A DNA stretch of 64,000 nucleotides from Cryptomeria japonica. Its lineage: Eukaryota > Streptophyta > Pinopsida > Cupressales > Cupressaceae. The DNA lies in assembly GCF_030272615.1 (NCBI RefSeq), contig NC_081412.1:689326083-689390082 (forward strand), read 5' to 3'. Positions 46,444 to 57,924 of this stretch are shown here, in pieces. The notes under the pieces are model-generated. The model worked only from the letters and a program-made list of their open reading frames with translations, made no database searches and was not told the DNA's origin. The translations under genes and the position numbers were made by a program. The number at the start of each line of letters is the position of its first letter. Position 1 is the first letter of the stretch.

Positions 46444-49400
46444 ATGAGATCGAAAGTACCTCAAGTAGACCAGAAGTCTTGGCTAGTTAGTTCCCTTCCT
46501 AACATAAGAGATAATTTTTTTTCCGTTAGTAGATTTAAATGAATTTAATGAAAGAGTGTGAAATTTAGCTAGCTCCCCTTTGATGCAGAAAATTTTAGAT
46601 AGTGGGTTGATAGAAGTTGTTGCATTTCCTCCCACTGTGTCATGTCCAGAAGTAGTTTTGGAATGTATGAGCAGATGTGATCATGTAGATAGGTGTGTAA
46701 GAGATGCAGAGGGTAAGGTTTTGCTTGCAATTAATCAAGAGGTTGTTTCTGCCATAATGAAAATACCAAAGAAGGAGCAATATGAGGACTGGACGGTATA
46801 CAAGTCACAAGGGATTTTCTCTAAGAAGTCATGTTATAGGAGCATCATTGCAAGAAATTGGTTATTAAAATTTCAAAAGGGGGGTTCAAGACTGCCAAGC
46901 CCATTAACCCGAAAGCATCTGATTCAGGAAGTAAGGGATATGGTCATTTTATTGCATAGAATGCGGGGAAATTAGATAGCCTTTTATTGGGAGGATTGGA
47001 TGTATTTCTTTATTCGGGTCATTTTTTGTGACAAGAGATGCATAGATTGGGCAGAGTTAATTGCAGAGAGAATGCATGAGGGTTTAAGTTGTTTTGGGAA
47101 CAAAAACTTCTATATGTCATCCTACCTCATATATTGTTTAGCTTGTACTCATCAATGGGTAGGTCTGTATCATGAAACTTGGCAGAATGATATGAAGATA
47201 TATGAATATCACCTACATTTGCAACAACATAGGGTTACTGAAAATTATTATAAGGTTCACAATATTTTCTTGGGCAGGTTAGTATTTGAATTGAAAGGAG
47301 ATGTTCATAAGAGATTGATTGAGGAATCTATGCAGTTTATAAATATATATGGCAACTTCTATATTCAGTTCTCCAGGTTCACTTATTTGAGGGTTGGTGG
47401 CTTTGAAGGAGAACCTGATAAATTGCCAAGGTATGCTTTTGACAGACAAATATTAATTGAAGTTTTCAAGCAATTAGCTCATATAGATAAGAAATATGGG
47501 GAAGAACACCAAACAGGGGTTTCCTTTCCCATTGAGCTCACATACTACACTTGTAGCGGTGTTTCAGATGCTTTGAATTTGGAATTAGAGTTCAAAAGGT
47601 TCAATTTTTGGTTGTATTTCCCCTGCGCTGAATTTGATACTAAAGGATTTGCAATGACACAATTTACATTTAGGGAGAATTTTTTACATGTACCTGATTA
47701 AGAAGACTTTTGGGCGGATTGTGTGGATGAGTATGAAGTCCAGAAAAGAGCTCACCTGAGACTCACAGTGAAGCAAATTCAGGATTATGGTCTGAAGGTA
47801 AACACTACAAATATTGTGGATGATGAAAATGATTTGCTTGATTCCAAATTTTTTGATGAAAGGTAGCCAGGGGTAATTCCAGAGATTGACTGGACAAAGG
47901 ATGAAGAAGAAAAAATTCAAACAAGGACAATCTTGGTCATTTGAAGAACAGAGAAGTGGCTTAAAAAGCGAATACCAAGAAGAAGTTCAAGGAAAGATTC
48001 AACCTCACCCATTGAGGTCATTGTATCTAATGCTCTTGTCCCATCTTGTGCTACAAGTTTACAAAAATAGGGAAAAGGAGGACAGAGATAAAAGACAGTG
48101 CAAACCAAAGAGGAGACGACTTCTGTTAGAGTTACCCGCTCAAGAACAAGAGGCAAAAGGCATTCCTTGCCTATTGATACTGTAGTAGCTGATCTTGAGA
48201 TGGATACTACTTCAATTGATCCAATCAAAGAGCGACAAGATTTAGCAGATGAGGGTGATAATCAACAGGGGCAGGAAGCCCCAAATCAAGTTACTACTAT
48301 GATAGTCACAGATGGAAAAAAAGTGGAACTGACCCAGATAGGTCTCAAGTTCCTTCAGGACCTGTATGGTTAGAAAATATGTTAAGCACCAAAAAGGGAA
48401 ATATTGTTCTAGCCCCGATTCCAGTTGAAGATATGGTGAGTAAGTGGCTGGGAAAAACTCGTAAGGTAAAGAAGTCAAAAACCATGTCAAAGATTGATTT
48501 TGATGCAGATAGTGGAAAATGGATTGTAGAGATAGCGCGTCAATTAATAGAGGAGAAAACAGAGAGTCCTACAACTCAGGAATTTGTTGTTGAAAGGATT
48601 AAACTTGGAACTACCTCTCGAGCTACATATGTGCTTCATCTTGAAGCTTCAACAGAGAAAATTATAACCAGGACCTGGAAAGATGAGAAGGATAAACATC
48701 AGATGAAAGAGAAGTTACAGAGGATGGCAAAGTATATTGAGGCAATCAATGATCCAAATCCTCAATCTCTATCAAAACTTCCAATGTCTTTCAATCCTAA
48801 GTCCCCCACAAATCAAAAGACTCTAGAACAAATACAGAAATGTAGATTGATCACAGAAATTGTGATGGAGTGGCTAGAAAGAATTTAGAATTCTGGTGCA
48901 AAATACTTTGTTAATTTAAGAAGAGTATATAATGGGGCGATACAAGTCATGAAGGAACTGGAATTCAAGATCATCAGTTGGAAAAATGAAGAAGCAAAAT
49001 GGGCGCCAAAAGCAACACAGATGTGAGAAGTGCAAAATTATGGGGAAATGAAGTTTCTTGCAAAAAAACCTATGGCAGGTTTGGATGATAGCATTTTGTA
49101 TGTGTGTCAGAAGAATATTGAATGGAGAAATTCTCTGATAAAATAGGGCTTATGGGGACTTCACGAAACTAATAAATCAACTCGCAGAGTTAGTCACCTC
49201 CATGAGAAATGACCTCGTGTGCATTGGGATAAAATGCCTAAAAGATGATGGAAGAATCCTTGAGAGAGTTGAGGTTATAACTGAATCATTTAAGGGCAAA
49301 ATCAATTATGTGAAAGAAGCTAAGGGTTTAGTTCCGGATGACCTGAGTGTGATTGCTAAAATTGAATCATTCCTATTTTTATGTATTAGACATCTGGATA

Positions 49401-49552
49401 GTCACTCCGACAAAGTTGCGTAGGTTCAGAAGGAAAAAGAAGTCTGGAAGCAACGAATGGCACATGTGGGATTACCTCATGACAAAATCATTCAACACTT
49501 TGTCACTGCACATGCAGATTGGAAGAAAGAGGCAGTTACCAGAACTGCATAG
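46444..49552 (+). pseudogene. Unrecognised decayed reading frame of about 1,036 codons
   Basis: From Met 46444 (MRSKVPQVDQKSWLV) coding-like text runs to TAG 49552. It has one extra T in a T8 run (46515-46522), one missing A in an A run near 48310-48320, a third shift near 49150, and about eleven stops (for example TGA 46559, TAG 46973, TAA 47699, TAG 47864, TAG 48886). The N-terminal third is Cys/aromatic-rich (VLECMSRCDHVDRCVRD; CLACTHQWVGLYHETW). The centre has a basic patch (VRVTRSRTRGKRH near 48117-48155). The C-terminal third is charged and probably helical. It lacks RT, RNase H, integrase, protease, knuckle and transposase motifs. A gag-like or other plant mobile-element protein is possible; I do not assign one. 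Confidence 0.7.
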
Positions 49553-50408
49553 TAATATTTTCCGTCGATGATAGATCCTTTTACTTGTTGGTTGCAAAAA
49601 CAATTTTATTTTTGATGTTGGTTTCACTAACTTTGCAAGGCAGAAGGTGTTGGATTTTTGTGTTTCCTATTTTAACCATTGGCTAGGTTGTGGCTATATA
49701 TTTATGTTTTTGAGACTCTAGAAAGGTCAAAAAAATTGTGATTTTTTTTTTTTTTTATAGTAGATAATATCTGTGTTTTTCTTTAAAAGAATTGCTGGAA
49801 ACTGGAATGATTGATCAACCCATATAAGTTATGGTGTTATCATTAAATATGGGTGTTTAAGGAATAACAATGTTTCCTGGGATGCTTGCTATAAACATAA
49901 TATCATTTTATGCTCAGTCATTTCTATGTTTTCTTCAATTCATGGTTACCATTAGTTGTTATTAGACTCATTACATATTGATTTGTGTTGATCTCCATTG
50001 CCCTATGAGGCACAAGAGAGTATCAATCAGCCATCAGTATTGCTAAGCTTCTACTATGATTTGAATTTATACAGTGAGCATGTTTGTGGATTGGAGTCTG
50101 TGAACTTGCAATAAATTCTTTTAGAATATTTTCTCCGCTTTTAGTTTGGAGGCATTCATTTGTGTTGATAGATGAATGTTGAAGCCTTTCAATGCTTTCT
50201 GGTAAAAAGTGTTAGTATTTTATTTATATAATAAATTCATTGCAAATCATACAAGGAGCTGCCCTCTAATGTAGAGGTTGAATTTCAATCAATTCATCCA
50301 ACTATTGGTAGTTTGTTTCTTTTCATAAAGGGCGAACCAGAGTCATATTTTTTCTTAAGGAAGATAATTCTTAAGATTTCAGAAAAGAGACAAATTTGTT
50401 TACCAACA
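49553..50408. other. Right arm of the 4.85-kb insert, non-coding
   Basis: No gene. It holds a T-run (49743-49756) and ends in TTTACCAACA. It does not resemble the left arm. Confidence 0.6.
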
Positions 50409-51470
50409 CTAGTGTAAGCCAGATTTTTTACAATGGTTACAAAGTTTTGTTTAATGCTCAAGGTTGTGAGATAAATAAAAAATCAGGAAAGTTAGTTGCA
50501 GTAGGTAAGAGGATGAAAGGAAATGTATACAATCTGAAAAACATCACAAATAGTTACAACACATGAAGATATTTGTCTTATGAGAGAGGTTGATGAGAGT
50601 TGGTTGTGGCATAAAATACTTGGACATCTAAACTTTGACAATCTCTAGACAAAGTAAGAAAACATCAAAATGTTAGAGGTATTCCACTCATTCACAAGCC
50701 AATAAACAAAACTTGCAAAGAGTATCAACCTTGGAAATAAACAAAGATCAGTTTTGCATCAAAGTATTATTCATCTACTAAACCATTGCAGCTAGTTCAT
50801 ACAAATTTGTGTGGTCCTACTAGGACAAAGGCTATTAGTGGAGAATGATATATTATGCTTTTTGTTTATGACTATACAAGAATGACTTGGGTGATGTTTT
50901 AGAAGCATAAGTCAGAGGCATTTGACAGATTTAAGGTGTTTAGAAAGATGATTGAAGAGGAAACAAATCTAGAAATAAGGTGTTTAAGGTCAGACAAGGG
51001 CTGAGAATATATATCAAGTGATTTTGAAGAGTATTGTGAGCAACATGGTATGAAAAGATAATATGATGCCTCAAGAACACCTCAACAAAATGGGGTGATT
51101 GAAAGGAAAAATAGGACAATTAAGGAGATGGCTAGAACCATGATTGATGAAGCAAAGTTGCCTAATATATAATAGAAAGAAGCTATTAATACAATTGTAT
51201 ACACACTAAAGAGAGCTCAATTAAGAGTCAAGACTAAATATACACCCTATGAATTGTGGTATGGTAAATCAACCTTTGTCAAGTACTTTAGAATTTTTGG
51301 TAGTAAATGCTTCATTAAGAGAGATGATGAAAGTTTGGGCCACTTTGAATCAAAATCCGATGAGGGTATTTTCCTTTGCGATTCTACTCATAGTAAGGCA
51401 TATAATTTTTTTAACAAAATATTTCAAAGGATAGTTGAAAGTGCTCATTTAAAGGTTGATAAAAAATTGT
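50409..51470 (+). pseudogene. pol: copia-A integrase
   Basis: After the pre-integrase segment (KLVAVGKRMKGNVYNLKN near 50485-50540) the core reads LVHTNLCGPTR near 50795-50825. The first catalytic Asp is Asn (AAT at 50804, GAT expected). The second site is LRSDKG followed by a stop (near 50985-51003); the third, PQQNGVIERKNRTIKEM near 51080-51130, keeps its Glu. The tail has YTPYELWYGKSTFVKYFRIFGS. Many stops (TGA, TAG, TAA) break it. Confidence 0.88.
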
Positions 51471-52800
51471 AGATTGACAACAACAATGTGGAAAATATTG
51501 AAGAAGAATCTGATTCAAAAGTTGAAGTGGAATCTCCTAAAGAAGAAGAGCATGCAAGCAAATGAGTGGATATTGTGATGAAAACACATGTTCTTGTCAT
51601 TGAAATGATAGGATCTAAAAATCCCTCCAAGACACTTCTAAAGAATCATCCTCAAGAACAAATAATTAGAGACAAAGATGTTGGGGTTCAAACCAGAAGA
51701 AGAGATGCTTTATCAGGTGAGAAAGCATATTTTTGTTTGTTGCCACAATAAAACCTACAAATTATACTGAAGCCAAGAAAGATGAGTTTTGGATCAAGGT
51801 CATGGAGGAAGTGTTGAATCAAATCGAAAAGAACAAGGCTTGGGAGTTCTAGTCCCTAGGCCTAAAAACAAGAATGTTATAAGAGCAAAATGGGTTTATC
51901 GAAACAAGTTGGATGAAAATGGTAAGGTTGTGAGAAACAAAGATAGACTTCTTTGTAAAAGGTACTCTCAGATTGAGGGTATAGACTTTGGTGAGACATT
52001 TTCACCTGTGGCAAGGCTTGAAGCCATAAGGATATTCTTGGCTTTTTTAGTGTTTAAAAACTTTAAAATCTACTAAATGGATGTTAAGGCAACCTTTCTT
52101 AATGGATATCTTGATGAAGAGGTCTACATGGAGAAAACCGAAGGCTTCATATGTAAAGAAATTCATGATTCTATTTATAGGTTGAAAAGGGCTTTATATG
52201 GTTTGAAACAAGCTCTTAGAGATTGGTACTCTAGGTTAGATAAGCACCTATTAGCACAAGGTTTTACTAAAGGAGGTGTGGACAATAATCTGTATATTAA
52301 AATACAAGGTAAGGATGTACTTGTTGTAGAAGTTTATGTAGATGACATTATATTTGGTTGCGACAATCATGATGTGTTAAAAATGTTTCCTAATCTCATG
52401 CAATCAGAATTTGAAATGTCCATGCTTGGAGAGTTGTCTTTTCTTGAGTTGTAGATTTCTCAACTTGATGAAGGTATCGTTCTATCACAAACAAAATACA
52501 TAAGAGAGATACTTAAAAGGTTTTAGGTGGATGAATGCAAACTAGGGAGTACACCCATAATATTAGGATGTAAATTGATCGATGTTGATAACTCACCCGA
52601 TGCTAATCAAACTAGTTATAGATCTATGATAGGAAGCCTATTGTATATTACAACATCTAGGCCTGATATTATGTAGGTAGTGTGTTCGGTAGCAAAATAT
52701 TAGTCCTCTCCCAAAGAGTCTCATGTAAGTCTTGTCAAGAGAATATTTAGATACATCAAAGGGATAATGGATTATGGATTGTGGTAGCCTAGACATTTTG
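51471..52800 (+). pseudogene. pol: copia-A reverse transcriptase
   Basis: The frame carries VPRPKNKNVIRAKWVYRNKL near 51850-51910, GIDFGETFSPVARLEAIR near 51980-52030, MDVKATFLNGYLDEEVYMEK at 52077-52135, RALYGLKQALRDWYSRLDKH near 52185-52245 and the active site VYVDDIIFGCDN with both Asp near 52335-52370. Stops include TAA at 52074 and TAG at 52452. The stretch before 51789 is the acidic integrase-RT spacer. Confidence 0.9.
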
Positions 52801-53196
52801 ATTTTACTTTAATTGCTTATACTGATGTTGATTGGGTAAGATGTCTTGATGATAGGAAGAGTACTAGTGGAGCAACATTTTTCTTGGGTGATAGACTTGT
52901 GGCTTGGCATAGAAAGATACAATAATCTTTGTCTCTATCAATAATAGAGGCAAAGTATATTATTGCTACTACATATTATACTCAAATTATTTGGATGGTG
53001 CAAACCCTTTTAGACATGAAGGTGGAAATTCCTAAACTGGTTTCAATCTTGTGGGATAGTACTTGTTCTATCAACATTTATAAGAAACATGTTATGCACT
53101 CCCAAACTAAGCATATTGACATTAGATATCATTTCTTATGAGAGCAAGTGTTGGTTAATACTGTCTCTTTGAACTTTGTTTCCACCATAAACCATG
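52801..53196 (+). pseudogene. pol: copia-A RNase H, N-terminal part
   Basis: It has DDRKSTSGATFFLGDRLVAW near 52850-52908, a stop, LSLSIIEAKYIIATTYY (normally TEAEYVA), DSTCSINIYKKHVMHSQTKH and IDIRYHFL at 53138. It runs into NHV at 53196, where the 1683-bp insert begins; the protein resumes at 54880. Confidence 0.9.
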
Positions 53197-54879
53197 TGGT
53201 GCAAGAGCACCTAAGGATTGAAATTACCTTGACCAATTTTGACTTTTGAGACCCTTCTGTGGCCATGTAGATATTTGTTTGGTTGTTTTATTTGCAGTTT
53301 TTGAGTTTTTCCTTATCAGCAAGACCTACCCCAATCGACAAGTCTTATCCCGATGAGGTCGCCAAGTTGGAGTAGTTGTATCGGGTATCAGTGGGAGTTG
53401 TTGCATGCTTTACCGATGACCCGATGGGAGTTATCAGGTATTGAAGAGAATATTTTTATGTTATCCCATTGACCTGATAGGAAAGTGCTAGCTGATAACA
53501 AGTGAGCAAGTCTTGCGGCTTCAAAAAGGATCAGACAATTGTCGCTATACCGCAACAAGAAAATGATCAAAGTTTATCTGTTACTTGGCGACAAAGGTGG
53601 GGCCCAGCAAGGGAGAAACATAGGAAATTTAATGAGTGATCAAGTCCTGGCTGATCATATGGTTGTCACCATACCTCTATGCAAAGGTGCCCAAAGTTTA
53701 TCTGTTGCAACTTGGTGACCATGGTGGGACCTAGTGAAAAAAGAAGAGCATTCCGAGCGGTTAGAAAGGTCATGCTAAGATGTCAGGGTAGAGCCCCCAG
53801 AACCAATCAATAAATGCCATTTGGCAAAACACAAAAGAGAGATTGAGCAGATCAGATGATCATATTAGCTTTTCGGTTATCTTCCCGAAGATCGATATTA
53901 ACACCCAGCAAGTGGAGAAAGGCATCGGCTATCAGACGAAGGGATTTCTTGCTATCCCGATGCCCGATGAAAAAAGTGTGAAAGCTGAAAATTGTCATCG
54001 GTCATTGGAAGTAAAGTTTTGAAGACTTCCTGATGACCCAATAGGAAGTGTGGAGCACAAAAAGTCGACATTAGCAGTTGGAAGCCGAGTTCTGTGGCTA
54101 CATCGATGGACCATTTTGTAACTATTTTTCAGTTTGAAATAGTCTGTGTTTCATGACAGATGGAATGTTTAAAAGACCCAATGGGCATTTGTAAAGGGTT
54201 GGATGTTGGATGGTTGAATACTACCTGAAATACATACAGTCTATTTTCTAGTTTTCTTTCGCTGTGTGTTGTATTGTCTTGTTTTGTTAAAATTTTCATT
54301 ACAGTTTTGTAATTTAAGTTTCCTTTTTGTTGTTCATTTTGGTGTTTTAAATTCATGGTGTAAATATGGATCTATCTTGAATCTCCTCCATGGGATCCAT
54401 GTGGCCATTGGTGTTCTTCAGGAAGAGCCAAAAATGTACAGTAGAAGTAGAGTAGTAGTAGGAGGAAGCTAGGAAATGGCAATTGCCATTTTTGCATACT
54501 GAACCTAGGCGAGCTTGATGGTAGTCCAGCTAGGTATCAGTAATTGATTGAGATAACTTGCAGGGGAAGGAAATTGTTGAGAACTGGAAGAAGATTCAGA
54601 AGGCTACAAGCTTGAGATTGAAACATTGAGTAATCAAGAGGAAAGTTTGCTAAACCAAACAAGATGGGTGGTTTTGCAAAGAGTCAAGAATGAGTGTGTC
54701 CTTCACCCCTGCAAGGATATAGTGAGAAAGCTTACTTTGTGAGCTTGAGGTTGGTGTTAAGAAAACAAATGGTAGGGAAGCACCTAGAAGTCTAGAAGAG
54801 TAGACTTGGAACCCGGGAAGGGATAGAAACAAACAATCAAGAAATCTAATTGATGGTTAAATAGGTAGCCTCTCCATCA
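53197..54879. repeat. 1683-bp TG...CA insertion, probable solo LTR
   Basis: Ends TGGTGCAAGAGC...CTCTCCATCA are flanked by CCATG (53192-53196 and 54880-54884). Joining the flanks restores the RNase H reading NHVVDIFTKPL without a base lost. It has no coding content I trust and no internal direct repeat, so a solo LTR is the simplest reading. It belongs to no other LTR family in this window. A segment near 53310-54070 repeats CCGATG-type words. Confidence 0.8.
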
Positions 54880-54975
54880 CCATGTAGTTGATATTTTCAC
54901 TAAACCCTTGGCAAAGGAGGTCTTTGAAAGGTTGAGATAGAGGTTAGGTGTCTTATCCCTATCCTCTATTAACTA
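54880..54975 (+). pseudogene. pol: copia-A RNase H, C-terminal tail
   Basis: Reads VDIFTKPLAKEVFERLR, one stop, then RLGVLSLSSIN, the standard copia polyprotein end, with a stop at about 54974. The first 13 bases form the junction with 53196. Confidence 0.9.
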
Positions 54976-55371
54976 ATCCATTAGTAAGTTCTTTGGTTTT
55001 AGGGGGACCCTATAATTTTCATCCTTGTTTTCCTGAAACCTCATGTTCTCCCCATTGCCATTAATGTCAAAGGGGGAGATTGGCATAGTACTTGAAGTTA
55101 CACTAGTTGAGCTGTAGATGTTAATTAATGCATACAAAAATTGGGGTTTTTAGCATATAAAGTTGTAGGATGTTGATACCTTATGCAATATAAATAGTTG
55201 CAAGAAGTTGAAGTGCAACATAGTGCAAAATTTGTAGTTATGCAGAGAATGATAGTAACCAAGTATGTTTGCAAGTAAAGGATGATATAGTTTGGGATCA
55301 TAAAATTAGTTCATCAAGGGGATTAAAATTGTAATTACTAAAGATATTGACATCAATTCCAAAGGGGGGTT
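54976..55371 (+). promoter_or_regulatory. copia-A 3' untranslated region and polypurine tract
   Basis: Two purine-rich candidates occur: CAAAGGGGGAGA near 55067-55079 and CAAAGGGGGG at 55360-55369, the second immediately before the LTR and so the probable active one. Confidence 0.75.
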
Positions 55372-56739
55372 TGTTGGCATATGTTTGTCATTGATGTCAA
55401 ATGGTAAAGTTGACTATCAGAACTTTGTCATTTGTTTGAATAGTATTGAAGGTATTTAAATGTGACTTTGGTTCAAGGGGTTATATGGTAGTAGCCTCTC
55501 ATAAAGATGTTTTTCTCATCAATAAGAATGATGACTTGATCAAAATTGTATTATACATTTTGCGAAAGAGGTTTAACATTGGAGGCAATTTGAGTTTTAG
55601 TTTTGTGAGAAATGCAGTTGATAGAATATGTTATTTAAAATAGGTTTTATGAATGACAAGGTGCATTGCATATCTCAGTATTATGGTTCCTTGAAGTCTT
55701 AATGAAAAAATAACAGTCAGGATTTGATATTTAAAGGCTTACAATAAGATTTTGAATCCACGCCATAGCGGCAAGAGCTTGTGACAAGAACTAGTCACAA
55801 CGACAAGAACTTTAATGATTATAATAGAAATCATAATGTTCAATAGATGATAATGCCATTAATTATTAGTGTGATCTTTATAGCTATGTCTATGTTTGAT
55901 ATATAATCTTTAATATATGCAAGAATGAAGCTCATTTTTTTAAACACCAATGGCTAGTTCCTGTTATAGGAACTTGATGTGTGGTTGCTAGTTCAGTTTT
56001 GTGTGTAACAGATTATTCTAATTGTTCAAGGTCTTTTTTTTGGAGATTTTAAAATGAAGAAGTTGGCTTGATATTTGTTTTGTCGATGAAAAAACAATGG
56101 GTTTTAAAAGATAGAATTTTATTCTCAGTCATTTATGGAGAAACAAATAAATCATTGCAAATAGTTGTAGAATAATGATCTTGAAAATATATAACTGAGA
56201 CAAAACTTTTTCTCGATTGTTAGGAGAATGTAATTATATGAATAGACTAACTAAATTTGTTCTCTATAGATGTTTGAAAACAAATGGGAAGTTGATGTAA
56301 ATATTCAATGTTGTAGATTTAAGGAAAGTAGTCTGTGAATTATAGTGAAGCAGAGAAATCCTCTGTATATGTTTTGATTTATTTTGAGATTGGTTAATGG
56401 AGTTCGTGCTCTTATTTCCAATGAGACATATCTTATAACCAATGAAGTGTGTATTCTAACTAATGAGGTTTGTCTAGTGAGGCTCAATAAAATTATTTTG
56501 CATAGTAGTTTTTACCCTTCTAGGGTTTTCCACTCAAACACTTGTGTTGTGTGATGTTCATATATGACTTGTTTTTTGATGGTGGATATAAGTTTTGATG
56601 CTATTGGTTTGAGTTCTATGGTCTTTTTATAATGTGTAATAGTGTCATGGTGTCATTGTGTTAAAAATATGTATATGTTAACTCAATTGAATTTTATTGA
56701 CCACTAATTCACCCCCCCCCCTCTCAATGGTATGGATTA
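55372..56739 (+). repeat. copia-A 3' LTR, cut by Tat-2 (1368 bp left)
   Basis: Starts TGTTGGCATATGTTTGTC after the polypurine tract. Near its end is the copia C-tract (AATTCACCCCCCC, 56707-56720). It breaks at 56739, where the Tat-2 LTR starts; the last few dozen bases should lie right of the window. Confidence 0.85.
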
Positions 56740-57903
56740 TGAAGAGGGGAAAATATAAAGCCTAATGGTTAGTGTATAAACCAAATAAAACATAAAATAA
56801 TACATTCAAGTACACAAATAAACCATTATACCTTATCTTCTACTCTTCCTCTGATCGAGCTTGATGAAGTAGAGGCAGCCTTGTTGCTTTACTTGATTTG
56901 CTCCTTTGATGGTGGATTGTGGATTGATCTCCACTAAACAACAAGATTGGATTTGGATTAGACTTGAATGATGATGATGGATGAGAAGGATTTGGCTTAG
57001 ATGAGGGAATATTTGGGTATTATGATGACATGATGGATGATTTTGGAACTCAAATGGACAACATAAGATTAGATGAAAAGTGGATATGGAAATGAGGGGA
57101 AGAGACCCCAATTTATAGATTTGAGGAAGCCAAAATAGAGGGTCAAGATTGATTTGAGATGAAGGACTAGGATTGAAAGAAAGAGTGGGAGAGGATTGAG
57201 AGGACATAGGCGTGGGATTCAAGAGATATGCCATAAAGGCATTTCTTGTCTCCACACTCCTTAAGGTACCTAGGGAAGAGCTCCCAAGTACATTGGGAAG
57301 AGAAAAAGGAATTAAAAATTCCAAAATAAAAGGATGTGTGGGAAGACTAAATGAGAAAAAGAATTAAAATTTCCTTGGGAAGAGGATTCTTGGGAAGATT
57401 CAAAGAATTTGAATTTCCTTTAAAGGATCAAAGTTGATCCATCCCTCATCAAGGTGATTAGGGATGTGAAAATGATTAAGGGGATTGATTAGGTGGCTTA
57501 ATGAGTGAATTAGAGTGCAAGTGGGAAAGTTAGGAGGATGTGACATGAGAGAGAATGAGTGGAGGAATTTAAAAGTGAGGAATAATGATAATCATGCTTC
57601 TAGAAGAATTAATTAAGTTAGGTGAGGATTAGAAGAAATGATTTGTAGGAATCACATAAATTAAGTTAATTAATTATAATTAATTAACTAAAATGAATTT
57701 AGAAAAATTAATGATTGAGATGACTTTAGAAGAATGGAAAATAATAAATTTATTATCAAATTAATTATCAAACTATAGTGATCAAATTAATTAAATTTGA
57801 TTTAATTAATTTTAGGAAAGGGACCAACACAATTAAATTAATTAATTATATGGACAAGCTTAAATTAATTAAATATTAATTTAATTACTTTTAGGTGTCT
57901 ACA
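56740..57903 (-). repeat. Tat-2 3' LTR (1164 bp)
   Basis: Minus strand starts TGTAGACACCTAAAAG and ends TTTCCCCTCTTCA. Its start resembles the Tat-1 LTR start (TGTATACACCTAAAAA), suggesting related families. Confidence 0.88.
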
Positions 57904-57924
57904 TTTTGCCCCTCTTTGATATAG
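57904..57924 (-). promoter_or_regulatory. Tat-2 polypurine tract
   Basis: The minus strand reads CAAAGAGGGGCAAAA just before the LTR start. Confidence 0.8.

Larger units (their letters stand above)
45558..50408. mobile_element. 4851-bp insertion of unknown class with TG...CA ends
   Basis: Boundaries are fixed by the interrupted copia-A protein and by a CTAGT duplication (45553-45557 and 50409-50413). The ends are TGTTAGTCC...TTACCAACA. Five-base duplication and TG/CA ends are those of LTR retrotransposon integration, yet I find no similarity between the first and last 800 bases, so there is no visible LTR pair. A primer-site-like TTTTTGGCTCCCAAC at 46275-46290 follows GGCGACA, and AAGGCAGAAGG before TGTTGG at 49648 looks like a polypurine tract. 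It contains one long decayed reading frame (46444-49552). It could be an unusual non-autonomous retrotransposon, a giant solo LTR with an embedded gene, or another transposon class. Confidence 0.8.
44008..56739 (+). mobile_element. copia-A: old Ty1/copia element with two insertions, 5'-truncated
   Basis: Gag begins mid-domain at about 44008 with no LTR or primer site before it. Protease, integrase, RT and RNase H follow to 54975, then a polypurine tract and the 3' LTR from 55372. Two inserts (45558-50408 and 53197-54879) interrupt it; the 3' LTR is cut at 56739 by Tat-2. Frequent stops of all three kinds and several frameshifts make it the most decayed copia here. Confidence 0.9.

Noticed and set aside
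49648-50408. 3' LTR of the 4.85-kb insert starting TGTTGGATTTTTG
   Set aside because: A purine stretch precedes it and it ends in CA, but its sequence does not match the left arm 45558-46275, so a true LTR pair is not supported.
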